A stretch of 64,000 nt of DNA from Rhodosorus marinus. Lineage: Eukaryota > Rhodophyta > Stylonematophyceae > Stylonematales > Stylonemataceae. The position numbers and the translations under genes are program-made. The stretch lies in NCBI GenBank assembly GCA_029953675.1, contig JAMWBK010000007.1:1364001-1428000 (forward strand). Direction: 5' to 3'. The notes under the pieces were generated by a model that did no database searches, was not told where the DNA came from, and worked only from the letters and a program-made list of their open reading frames with translations. Each line of letters starts with the position of its first letter. Within the stretch, counting starts at the first letter, position 1. Below are positions 49,624 to 60,972 of the stretch, in pieces.

Positions 49624-49633
49624 CCTTTTTATA
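49624..49633 (-). promoter_or_regulatory. Candidate TATA box for the ShKT gene
   Basis: TATAAAAAGG on the minus strand, 113-122 bp before the ATG at 49511. It is the best TATA match in the window. The presumed 5' UTR between is purine-rich on the coding strand. Confidence 0.55.
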
Positions 49634-50569
49634 GCAGTCAAACCAAGCATGAAGGACCCCCCGCCTCTCTACTCAATGCAAGGTTCCCAGACGAACGTTT
49701 GGTGATTCTGCAGATGTGTTCTAGACGTGTCTAACAATTCGCCGCATTGCGGGTATGGATTATCCCGTACGGATGTAGCCAGTTGCATGCCCACTGCACG
49801 CGCGTTGTTAGGAGGGATTGCAACGCTGAGTATCAACGGGAGGGCGGTATTGTTTTGTTGCCCGCCGGCCACCGCTCCCTCTCGAGCGTGGAAAACAAAG
49901 GATTTGCAAACCTACTAGAAGAAACTAAAGAACGCAATGCGTATATCAAAGAGGAATGAGGAGTCCTAAACGGAGCTATCATTTCAGGCAAATATGGGGA
50001 TATCAATCAATCTTCTCTGCTACTGTCGGCTCGGTGTTTCCGCAGGTATGTGGCACGTTGTCGTAAAATTCAACAGCCCGAATGGCTAAGCTTGTCAATG
50101 TCAGTCTTCTTTCACTTCCTTCCATACTAGAAATGCACGTGAAACAAACACTATCCTGCTCTCACAAAGTGAGACCGTTGTCTTGTTATTTCCAAAGCTC
50201 TTGTCTTCTGATAATCCGCCAACGAGATGAAGTCGGGCAAGCTCCTGTCATCCTCGGCCAATAAAGAACCTTTCCAATTCGTATCCAGTGAGCCTTGCAG
50301 GGCAATCAATAAAATCCTCCCCATGTGAAGTGTAGACTCTTACTTGAACTATTCTTGGCCCCTTCTAGACAACCTCGCCTTTCCCACCAGATAGCCCGAA
50401 GTTGCTCGCCTCTTTGATTATGTTGATTGAATATGAAATCAATATTACCCATCACGAGTCGTCTGAGAAGTATACCCGTAGCAGACCTGCACACGAACAA
50501 ATTTGCTTGTATTATGAAAGCAAATTGAGGCTTTTTTTAGTTTTAAGCCGTATGCCTAAGGGTACGAAA

Positions 50570-50599
50570 TTTTCTAAGTAGTGCCTCCTACTTAGAAAA
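50570..50599. repeat. Perfect 12-bp hairpin
   Basis: TTTTCTAAGTAG, a six-base loop, then CTACTTAGAAAA. Symmetric, isolated and not near a gene end. Confidence 0.7.
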
Positions 50600-50922
50600 C
50601 TTAGATCTCAAGATGTGAGAGATAATTGGCCTATTTTTATATTTGTTTAGACAATATGAATGCTGGTTTGGTTTTTCAATCAGTGACTATTTCCATTGGA
50701 GTACATGAGTTCCGCTTTTTTTCTTTTTTCTTGGATCCAGTGGGCTGGTGGGTATGATAATTGGACGTTCGTGGCAGGATAATACGTTTGATTGGTTTAA
50801 CGCTTTTCTCACAGAGAATCTTAGAAATTCAAAATAAGTTCAATCAAATTGGAATCCTTAGAGACTTCAATTCGCGGATTATCAGATATGGTGAAAGCTT
50901 GTGCCCCTACACGTGCGATACA

Positions 50923-50970
50923 TGGTATTCTAGTGAGTGGACACCCGACACTGCACTCACTAGAATACCA
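50923..50970. repeat. Perfect 17-bp inverted repeat with 14-bp loop
   Basis: TGGTATTCTAGTGAGTG (50923-50939) and CACTCACTAGAATACCA (50954-50970) pair without mismatch. It is the longest perfect hairpin noticed in the window. It could be a remnant of a palindromic MITE or a foldback insertion. Confidence 0.75.
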
Positions 50971-52574
50971 AATCAGAACGCAAGAATCGGATATCATAGC
51001 AAATTGCAACGACAGACTGTCAACTGCTGCATCACACGCGCAAGTGATTTTTGCATGGGAGCATCAGGTGACGGCAATTGCGGATTCCCGCCCGCCAGGA
51101 AAGGGGCGGAGGATAATGCACATTGTTGCGCCACCAAGAAGATAGCAGGAGACTCCGAACAAACTCTGCATCTCAACAATGGGAGCCCCAATTCAGCCCT
51201 TTTCAGTCTCCGCCGTGCGCTAATACATACTGGCATCTTATCGAGGGGACCGGATACTGTCTTCATAATTCGGAGACAAGTTGCCGGAGTGGTCTCAAGC
51301 TCCAGCCTCTTAGCTTCTTATTTCTGCCCTGCGCCGGCTGCGCAAGTCCTCCATCTAGAAATGCAGGCGGTTCGGATTACACCTGTACCTCCGCAGACTT
51401 AAAAACGCCCTGCTAAGGGAACCTTCCCAACTCCAACTGCTTTTCAAGGTAAGTCCTGGTAGCCACGCACCTTCCCAAGCAAAGGTTAATAAGCCGATTC
51501 TTATATTTACCCTTAGATTCTCCAAATACTGAAATAGTCCCCCTTAATATAATCGAATAAATATCTCGTTCTTAACGTTAAGAAAACCGTATCGTTGTTC
51601 ATGAGCCGATTCTGCCCAGTTCGAAAGGATCCACCCACGATACCATTCCCTGGCAGTGGTTGCCCCCCCCCCCCTCCCCTCCCCGTGGAGTAGACCGTGA
51701 AGACTCTTCGCGTTTAAGCGCCGACAAATTAATGGGGCTCTTCTCATTCTCGAATGCCTTGGGCACACCAGATATACATTAGCCAATAGAACCGACGAGA
51801 TGTGAACGTGGGAACAACAGAACAGAGTTGCAACCTGATCGGATTCAATCCTTGAGCCCGCCGATGGACCTCATCTCTTCTCTCGAGGGCCTCCGTATCC
51901 AGTTCGACGCAGATGCGGGACATCATGCAGGCCATGCTACCGTCAGGACGTTCGACACTACACTTGTTCTAATATGTTTGCAGAACGCCGGGGTATTGCA
52001 GCCGTACGATCGAGCCTGAGCATGAGTTCCGAGGACTAGCTGACGCTTAACTTCCACGCGACACATAGCATGGCGTTAGTCCGGGGTTAAGCGTTAACGA
52101 GTAGATCCGGTGACACACTATCGGATCCCCCGAAGCCCAACGTTTCAGTGAAATTTCGAGAATGGTAAAACTGCTCAATCCGCGGCAAAAGGCCTAACGC
52201 AGTTCGGGCAATGCGGGCTATACGACAGCGTCCTTTCGGGCTTGCATACTGTCTCGACGGTGCTTAGATAGCCGCTGCTGCGGTGCAAGGTAGGTCCGCC
52301 CGGGGCAAACAAACAAGAAAATCAACGTTCTCAGAGTGTCGTCCTCACGAAGCCCAGGCCTGCTCCGCCATGGATGCATTCTTGATAGTTGACCGCCCGC
52401 AGGTGTAAGGTGTCTATGGGGACGGCAAACAACTGAACGTTTTATCTCGAAAAACTATCATACATGACCTGAGATTGCTTCTTTGTGCTCTGCCCCCTCG
52501 ATCGTTAGAACCTTTGACTTGTGTTGCCCAAGGTGCCCTTAATAGGCTACGCTCTATCAACTATACGAGCCTAG

Positions 52575-55500
52575 CTATTGACCAACTGCAGAACTAACCG
52601 AGTTCAACCCCGATTGCGGGGGAGCAGCGTCAACAGATTCCAGGCTCGCGAGATCGCGGGGTTCTTCATCGGGCGCTTCACCCCGTAGCGAATTCGTTGG
52701 CTGAGCAGCCCCTTGATCGTTTGTCTCGTTTCCACTTCGCTCGCCAGACTCTCCCGGAGTCGGTAGCTCCGTACCTGACGCGGACAACGGCGTTTCGCCT
52801 TCGGGCAGCTTGCTAGACTGCTTCTTCGCGCTTGATCGTCGCTTCCTCTTCCTCCCAGATTCTTCCCTCAGAAGTTCGTCTATATCCATATGTTCACTGT
52901 ACAAAATGTTCTTCTTTCGCCTCCTACCGCGGCCATGAACCTCCTCTTCCACTTCAACCTTCTGTTCTTTCTCCTCCTCAGGTGCGAGTACCCAGGACGG
53001 GAGTTCATCCTCAGCTCGCATGAGGCTGCGCAGGATCCCACTCTCCTTTTCTTCCAGTTCACGCTCCCGGTCCATGGCCTGCATCACTTCCAGTTCCTCC
53101 ATGTTTCTAACCATCATCCGGTTTATGGCTTCGTCGTCGGGAATCGATTCCATGACCTCGTCTCCTTCGGGCTTTTTGCTAAGGATATAGTTACGTAACA
53201 GTTTCTGCCGTTCACGTTCTGTCGTCTTGTTGTTGAACTGGCCCGCTTGAATGATTTGCGCATCCATCTCAAGTTTTCGGTTTGCCTGCTCCAGAATCTT
53301 GTTCTCCACAGTATTTGAGCAAATTAACCGAAACACCCTTACTTCGCGAGTCTGGCCTATTCGATGCACCCTGTCCTGCGCCTGTAGGTCCATCATGGGG
53401 TTCCAATCGCTGTCGAAAATAATAACTGTATCTGCAGACTGCAAGTTTAGCCCAAGCCCTCCAGCCCTGGTCGATAACAGAAAACAGAAATACTCCGACC
53501 CTTCCGCATTGAACAGTTCCAGCATATCCTGCCTGTCCTCCGCCTTCGTCATGCCGTCCATTCGGAGAAATCGGAAGCCAGCTCTGGCGAGGAATACTTC
53601 CAGAATGTCAAGTGCGTGAGTCATTTGACTGAAGATCAGGGTCTTGTGGCCCGTCCTTAACAGTTTAGGGAGAATTCGGTCTAGCAGCTCGAACTTGCCG
53701 CTCGTCCGCACCAGGAACTCATCCGGAAGCGTGTCAATGATGTGGTAGTCGTAGAACAGGTACGGGTGGTTGCAAATTTTCTTCAGCTGCATCACAACGT
53801 TGTTAAAAGACCTCGTCTTTTCCTCGTCACCTGCGGAGACAGCTAGCCGGTTTTGAATCTGCCAGAGCAAAAGTGAAACGCCACGTTGATGAGTTCAGGG
53901 CTAACTCCATGTAGCCGTTATAATCCCGTCCGGCGGGAGCACGCGGATGACGAGTTTTTCTGCTACGTACTTGGCGGTATAGAACTTTTTGCCACACAGA
54001 TAATTCGCACGGAATGAGCCTTTCAATCTTCTCTGGAAGCTGGGATTCCACATCCGCCTTCAATCGCCGCAGCAAAAACGGTCTCAAGACCTGATGAAGT
54101 CTGTTGATGATCAAGAGCTGCTCCTCCCCGGTAACGTCCGGTTGGTCTCCCATGCTACTAGCCTGCCGCGTGATAAGATTGAAGGGGGGGGCTTGGGTTC
54201 AGGCTTCATACATTGTGGTCTAGAATCTTTGCGCCCAAATGCAAACTCCTGTGGCGAAGATGAACCTAGCACTTCTCCCAAACCAAAAACTCGCATTCGA
54301 CGGAGGCCAGTGCTTACCTGGAACGGTGAGCTGAACCATTGCTGGAAAGTCACGCTCGAGGAAAATATACTGGGTAGCAGAAAGTTCAGCAGAGCCCAGA
54401 GCTCAGTTAGATTGTTCTGGAGTGGCGTCCCAGTTAGCAGCAGCCTATTCCTTGTCTCGTAAGTGGACAACGTCAGGGCGAGTTTGCAATCGGCATTCTT
54501 CATCCGATGGCCCTCATCGACAATGATATACTTCCACTTCCACTTCGTTAAGATGCTCTTGTCCTTGATGACCATCTCGTATGTCGTGAGGATCACGCTG
54601 AAATCTGCCTGCGCCATTTCGTGCTGCTGAATTTGCTTCCTCGTGTTCCTGTCGCCGCGATAGACTACCTTCCTCGAAGAAGGAAGCCAAGCTTCAAGCT
54701 CCCTTACCTTTTCGGAAGAATGAGAAGGGAGGCAAGTCCTTAACAACCAACAGGTCTGCGCAGATATTGCGAGCAGATTTCCAATGCCCGGTGGAAGAGC
54801 ATAATCATGATTTAAACGAGATGAAGACCTTACCCAGTTGCTGACCGTTGCGAGAGGAACGACAATGAGAAACGGTCCATTGTTATCCTTAAACTCCTTC
54901 AGATAGGCCAGAAGGGAAATCGTCTGTATGGTCTTGCCCAGGCCCATCTCGTCCGCAAGAATACCGTTTAGGTTGTTATTGTACAATGAAACCAACCAAC
55001 CCAATCCCTCTAGTTGGTACGGCTTCAGACTTCCGCCAACGAGGCATGAAGGTTGCTTCACATCCTCGCGGACGGTATGTGTGAGAGAGTAGTACTCCTC
55101 ACGCCGCTTTCGCATGGCTTCTAAAGTGTTCGAAGCTGTTCGAGTGAACCGGAAAAAGAACCAAAAAAAGGTGGTGTGCGACGTTAAAGCTCTCTTTCAA
55201 CACAACGCGGTCATTCAAGTCCGGTCGTTGGCCAAGGAATCTCGATTGACGAAACAAACGACCCAATATGAAGCTTTGCCACTTACACCCGATGACCGAA
55301 TAGTCATCTACCATTGCCTCGTCGTGCGACGATGCTCTAGTCCGCTCCTCGCCAGGTGCAGGTCCAGCCCCTCCTTTTTGTTTCTCCACCTATGTCGAAA
55401 AGCAACGTTCCAGCAAGCTATCAACGTGAGCGTCTAGAAAGGCAGACTTCGGATGCACACTTTTGAACGGCTTACCTGGGCTCCAATCTCGCTGAGATAG

Positions 55501-57514
55501 CGATCTGTCTGCCTCAAGAATGTCAATAGCCTCTCGTTCTTCGTGTTCTGAACGAGGCGAAGGTAGGCTTCCTCATCATTCTCCTTCAAGGCCTTGAGGC
55601 GTTCCGTGTCTTCCCGCTTCCGTGCCCGCTCTTCAACACGTGCCTGAGTGGCAATGAAAACCGTTGCAGAAAATAAGGGTTGGCTTAAAGAATAAAACAA
55701 AGATTGGAAAAAGTTAATGATCCTTCGTACCCTCATGAGGAAATGCCTCCTGACTCCGTCTGTCGTCCGCTGCAGGGAGCCTTGTACGGCAATATGATGC
55801 TTGCGGAAGTCTGTTGCGTGCAAAGTCAAGTTGGAAAGATAGTTCTTCAGCCGGGAGCGTTGCTTCCGCCGCTTTTCCCGGCGCTGTTGTGTTCTCTGCG
55901 AAGCTAAATCCTTCTCTCCAAATGCTGCTAACCGCAACGAGAGATGAAAGAATGTGAGCAGCCACACAACCGCCATCAAACTCGAACAGCTCTGACAGCG
56001 ATTTCTGGACACCGGAGCGCCGGCTATCCTCGTCCCGTACCTGTTTCGCCCTCTAGGCTTGGAATTCGCCGTTGATAGCAATTACCCATCTCCAGTCTTC
56101 TTTTTATCCACACAGGAGACATAATCCTGTGCAGTTCCAGTACAGCTTGTTTCCGTACTACTCTTTGCAGCCCGACCAGCTCCAGCTTCTTAAGCTCGAG
56201 CGTGGCTTGTCTTCGGATGCTCTCGGGCAGAAGAACAGGTATCTTATGCAACTCCATCATCCTCGACGCCAAGCGGTTGCTTAGTCTTCGCTCTCGCTCC
56301 CGAGCGATTCGCTCATACGAATACTCCTTTGTTTCTGCGACGTCATCCTTATGTTCCACCACATCCGCCCGGGATTGGTCTCGGGTAGTAGAGCTCTCGA
56401 CCTCAGCTTCATCGGCCGGCACTCCAGCTATGAGGGACTTCAGTTCGAGGGAGTCATCTTCTTCACTAGCAGCATTTCTGATAGCCTCAGAAATGTCGAT
56501 CAGAGGAGGTCTATGGAGATCCTCATCCACCGAATCCACTTCCACATCCGAGTCTCGCAGGTTGTCACTGTCCTCAAGCATATCCCTGGAGACTGACGAC
56601 GCCTCCAATCCAACATCCGTCGATACTTGACCAAAGTACTGATCACCTCGATCGCTGGCGACCTGCTTTTTGACCCGCTTGATGCTTTTGGAACCAAGCG
56701 CATCAGATTGATCTGAAATCCTTTTTACCGCAGACTTCGGACTCGACTCTACAGATCCCGACTTTGCCCCCAGCGGTGTTACAGCGGTACTAGTTTGAGC
56801 ACTCTGGTTGGCCTTCCGCGCTGGAGTCCTGGCAGATTGGTCGGCGTTACTGGTCCCGTTCACTTGACCCGTTAATATCATATTCGGAACCGCCTTGGCG
56901 TTGGTCTGCTGAGTTTTCTTCCTTCCCCCCGCGGCACGACCGTACAACCTCGGCGGGGACTTTCGGGCGGAAGCCACAGGAATTACCGTCCGCTCTGTTC
57001 TCGGTGAGCTCAAACGTCCATCAGTCTTGACAGACGCTTCTTGCACTGCTGTTGCCTCCTGCTTGGCGTCAGTTGTTGCCCCATTCTTGCCATCAGTTGA
57101 CAGGAGCTTGTCTCCTGCAGCTCCCAAAGACGCACCCGCACAGGCCAAGATAAGATCTGTTGAAAGCAGAGCATTCTTCTGCAGAGCTCTCACGGCCTCC
57201 ATTTGGGCTTTCGTTTGCACCACTTGGTCTTCATTTGGGTGAGTAGTGCTTTGCGGTCCTTGGCTGATCGACTCCTTACAGGAACCTTGACTTTGGCGAG
57301 AGGCTGACAGTCGGCCTCTAGCATAGGCTAGTATTTCCAGCAACGGTCTTACACGTGGATCCTCAACGCCATTCGAAACTTCGCAAAGTTGTTTAGTCAG
57401 CAACGCGAGCTTCAAAACAAACCCACACTCCTTGGCCTCCCGCGCAAGAGACGCGATTTCGTCGGGAGGTCCTGTTTTGAACCGATCTCCTGTGCTCACA
57501 CCCGAAGATCCCAT
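52575..57514 (-). CDS. Brahma/SNF2-type chromatin remodeler ATPase (8 exons)
   Basis: Exons read by eye on the minus strand: 57514-56086, 55927-55731, 55643-55476, 55389-55287, 55117-54834, 54707-54318, 54162-53971, 53858-52575 (1348 residues). Introns are 86-169 nt, GT-AG. Seven borders are clear. Intron 4 needs an AAG acceptor at 55118 because the nearer TAG would create a stop. A long variable N-terminus is followed by an HSA-like region (about 440-605; [25 protein letters not shown]). The ATPase has [12 protein letters not shown] (about 684-695), VDEGHRMKN (about 790), [32 protein letters not shown] and [11 protein letters not shown] SnAC-like segment follows (about 1160-1225; [20 protein letters not shown]). 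HSA-ATPase-SnAC defines the SWI2/SNF2-Brahma class, which slides nucleosomes in SWI/SNF complexes. A C-terminal bromodomain is absent; the tail is basic, then Ser/Pro-rich. The start at 57514 ([16 protein letters not shown]) is the first plausible ATG. Confidence 0.9.
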
Positions 57515-57659
57515 GAGAGCCAACAAAAAGAAACACAAGAAAGGTTCGCTCTCTAATCCCCGTCTGCACCCCCAACCTAAGTCCTCCAAACCATCAGCAC
57601 CAAGCGCAAGTGATGCTTACTCTAGGGGACAGAAACATGCAAGAATTACCAGCTCTGAA

Positions 57660-58470
57660 ACTGGAAACCGCTCTGCCCAAAACCCTCCGTAAACGACCCT
57701 AGCATCCGCTCATCGCAACTCCTTACCCCAGCAAAGACCTTTAGATAACAACCTTCCAAAAACTCTCCAAAAAAAAAAAATTGAATTGTTTCGCTTCGCC
57801 CCCACCACCCCCCCCCTCCAGAACACAGCGCAATTTGCTTGTATAGTTCAAAAACACAGCCAAGGTCACTCACACAGCATCCGCAAGTCCAGAAAGACTC
57901 CTACTCCGTTCCGCAAAGCGCACCTGGCGACTATTAAATACCCTTCTCCAAACCCCTGTCCCCCAAAAACAGACAGACCAATTCAAACTTCCTCAAAAGA
58001 ACATACGAAACCTTCTGTTTAGTCAAAAAAGCAGTTCAGCAACCCAGGCACACCATCCTTAAAACTAATCTTAATAAAACCTTTGCTCTTTGACAACGAC
58101 GCCCCAAAAGGACGCTCCCAAACCAAACAACCAACAAGTTCTCCACTATAGTATATACCGAGCAATTCTATATTAGTCCAAACCCAACGAAAACACCAGC
58201 TATAGTCCCGTTCATACACTCCAAGAATCAACTTTCTCTAGTCTCCATTCACTCTGCTCACACCTTCCCCATCCCAAAAGCCCCCCTCCCAAAAACGGCG
58301 ACTCCTCATCAAAAATGAATGTCCAAACCATCGGTTCTTCTAAACACTCAACACCACCCCCCCCTTGTCTGTTTTAAATGTTCTTTCCACAGTTTCACAC
58401 AAGTATTGTCCACCCCTTCTAAATCTGCGGAAATAGTCTTGACTAGATTGGACGGAACGAAATGACCCCT
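57660..58470. other. Promoter-side region with strong C/A strand bias
   Basis: The plus strand is C/A/T-rich with very little G (for example CCCCTGTCCCCCAAAAACAG), so the remodeler's coding strand is G/T-rich here. At about 58480 the bias flips to G/T on the plus strand, up to about 58760. No ORF is convincing. The interval presumably contains the remodeler's promoter and 5' UTR. No TATA box was found. Confidence 0.45.
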
Positions 58471-58859
58471 CCGTGAATTCTTCCTACTGAGAGAAGTTTG
58501 AGGGGTAGGGTGGATACCCAAGAAATAATAATTTTCTTCTCTTTAATTTTTTACCCTGTTATTTGTATGATCTACGTCCACAAACCACCCCTAGGTTGAG
58601 CGTTTAGGGTTGGGCTATTAACCCTTTGGAGTAGAGGATGAAAATAGAAGGTTTGTTAGGTTCTCGGGGGGTTAGAGAATTCGAAGTTTCTAGTGGATTA
58701 CGGGCGAAGACGGGTGTTTTTCTATGTTTAAGGGGGAGGGTGGGAATTGTGGTCTCGTTTCTAGAGTCGGCATTGTAAGAAAATCACGTGGACCGACCCC
58801 ATATTGTCCAAAGCTAGTAAAGTAGGAACAAGACCTGCTCCGACAGCCCTTGAAGGCGG

Positions 58860-59027
58860 ATAATTAGCCAGGCTTTCATTGACTATGACCCAAGTAAGAC
58901 TAGGGGACCCGAATGTCGAGGTCCGGATGCTCTGAAGACTAGCGGGTCGTATGCTACCAAGGGACGGCCTAGACAACTCTAACTAGCTAAGGTTTTTATT
59001 GACTAAGGTCTAAGCAAGAATAAGCTC
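58860..59027. repeat. Short diverged tandem duplication (about 120 bp apart)
   Basis: TAATTAGCCAGGCTTTCATT (58861) with GACTATGACCCAAGTAAGA recurs as TAACTAGCTAAGGTTTTTAT (58981) with GACTAAGGTCTAAGCAAGA. Similarity is about 75%. Confidence 0.5.
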
Positions 59028-59029
59028 CC

Positions 59030-60965
59030 CCTTTCCCTCCCCCGCCCCCCTGTTCAAAGACCGGAGGGCCTGTACATGATACAAGAGGAACTTCCGAGTG
59101 AGAGCGTTTCGAGTACTTTTGAAGATTATTTTTCTTCTGAGGTTTGCGTTAGGAAGTTCGAGAGTGAAAGTGGAAGCTCGATCACGCAATCACCTGGAGA
59201 GGACGTTGGCCGTGGGTAGATTCATGGCAACCCTAGGATTGATTTGTAGTGTCCAGTTGTGCAAATCGCTTGAACAAGATACAAGATCTACTATAACCGT
59301 CGGGAGATCAGATTGCCTGGGTTGTACGATCGAAGTTCTTGAGTCGAGACGGGTGGATTGCCGGCTTTTGGCATGCCTTTCGGCACTGTACTATAAGACA
59401 CCCAAAAGCTCCCGAGCGCAAACGAACCTAGGGTATGGAAACGGAAATACATGAGGGCAGGACCAACAGCTCAGGTTTCTTCCGTAATCGCAGGATCGCC
59501 TCAAAACTCATGCTGAAAGCAATTTTAGGAACATTCCCTGCAGATGATTTGCCTAGATTGCGGAGGCTGACCAAATTGTAGAGTTCATCTGCTCAGATAA
59601 GCTGTCTTATCACCGCCAGCACACTACGAAGAGCTCGAGACCTACCAATGTAAGACCTCAGCACTTGAATTACGAACCCTTCTGCAGCTTTCTAAAAAAG
59701 CGGCTGAGCCTTTCGTAGACGAGTCGGCCGTCTCCAAGATTGTTCCCGCAGAAACGTCACCCTTGCAAGGGGAAATGAGACCTGTCTTCGTACGTTGTTC
59801 AGCGCAACGGATAAAAAACCGTGCTTCCGAATCTAAGCTCGGAAATGTTCGAACGCCGATTGACACGGCGTGGAACCTACCTCAAGGCTAGTTTCACTCT
59901 GGTCCTCCACAGACAGCCCAGTAGTTTTCAACTGTGAACGCTGTACCTTCCTGGTTTGCTGTATTCTTCAATCAATAAAAATATAACACCCACCGAGCCA
60001 TAAGGGTTCGCGTCCACTGGCACCTCAATCACTCCGCAGCTACCCCAGAGGGCGCGCAAACTCTGCCCATTGAATAATGGAATCTCTCAACTAATCAGAC
60101 GTCCCAGCACCAACTTCCAACCATCACAAAACAAGGCCCACCGGCGCCAGCGAAAAGAAAGTAGATCCCATTGAAAAACCAAAACCCACAACCAGTTTCG
60201 AAAAGAAGTGCGCACATTGGTTCTTAAGACTTCAGTACCCACCTAAGAGAGAAACCCATATCCATGCTCACTACTATCTCCAAGATACAAAAGCCTAGCC
60301 GATTTCGATCCCTCAGAGCTCCCAACCCCCACATAACCATTGCCCAATCCTTCATCAGCAATCAAATAAAATATTCACACGTGTCAAATCCTTTATGGTT
60401 TCAAACTAAAATCCCCTCGAAAAAGATATAAAAACTAAGAAATGTAGGAAACACTTTTTGCCCGTTGAAATATCGAATAACGGAATAAATTCGATCAGCT
60501 TGCCGTTGGATCAAATCCGTTAAAGAAATTAGAAATAAATGTATAGGGATCCAAGTTTTTGATTTCATAATGAATTTTGAAGGTTTTGGTATTTTTTTAT
60601 TTTCAAACGTTTGAAAAAGTTTCTAGTGCGGTTTTTTTGGGTCTTTTTGAGGTTAAACGAATTTCGCTTAGAAGTGGCGTTTTTGATTGCTTGGAAAGAG
60701 GAGGAAAGAAGAAGTTCGGGAGTTGTTGAGCAATAGCCCGAAGGACTTGTTGAGAGGGCCGGGTGGGCGTGGTTGGATAGTTTTCCGGGATCGTTGGGAG
60801 GTACTGATGAGCTTACCGTATGAGAATTTGTGTCTCTGAATATGCATAGGTGTTGATAGGGAATCTAGGATTGATAGAGAGAGAGATGACTGATTTGGAA
60901 GGGGTGTGACTAACAGATTGCGCGGTGGAGTTGTGAAGTGTGATTGGTGTGGGGTGTGGTGGGCG
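59030..60965. other. Intergenic; strand-bias switch upstream of the MPS1-like gene
   Basis: No gene supported. An open frame at 59098-59454 begins at GTG and has no family. The plus strand is C/A-rich at 59980-60420 and becomes G/T-rich at 60560-60965, directly before the kinase gene. This is the same order, in the sense direction, as upstream of the remodeler gene. Confidence 0.4.
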
Positions 60966-60972
60966 GAATAAG

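Larger units (their letters stand above)
49640..52570. other. Gene-free interval with small inverted repeats
   Basis: About 2.9 kb without a supported gene. It holds two perfect hairpins (listed separately), a C-tract at 51667-51679, and at 52075-52092 a GTTAGTCCGGGGTTA word that matches the retroelement motif of the first 9 kb in reverse. Open frames at 50761-51402 and 51544-51935 have no recognisable family. Confidence 0.35.

Noticed and set aside
50761-51402. 213-codon plus-strand open frame
   Set aside because: It starts at a non-ATG or weak context, spans the perfect inverted repeat, and has no recognisable domain or coding-like composition.
59098-59454. 118-codon plus-strand open frame with a hydrophobic N-terminus
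   Set aside because: It begins at GTG. The first ATG lies deep inside and leaves a short, featureless peptide.
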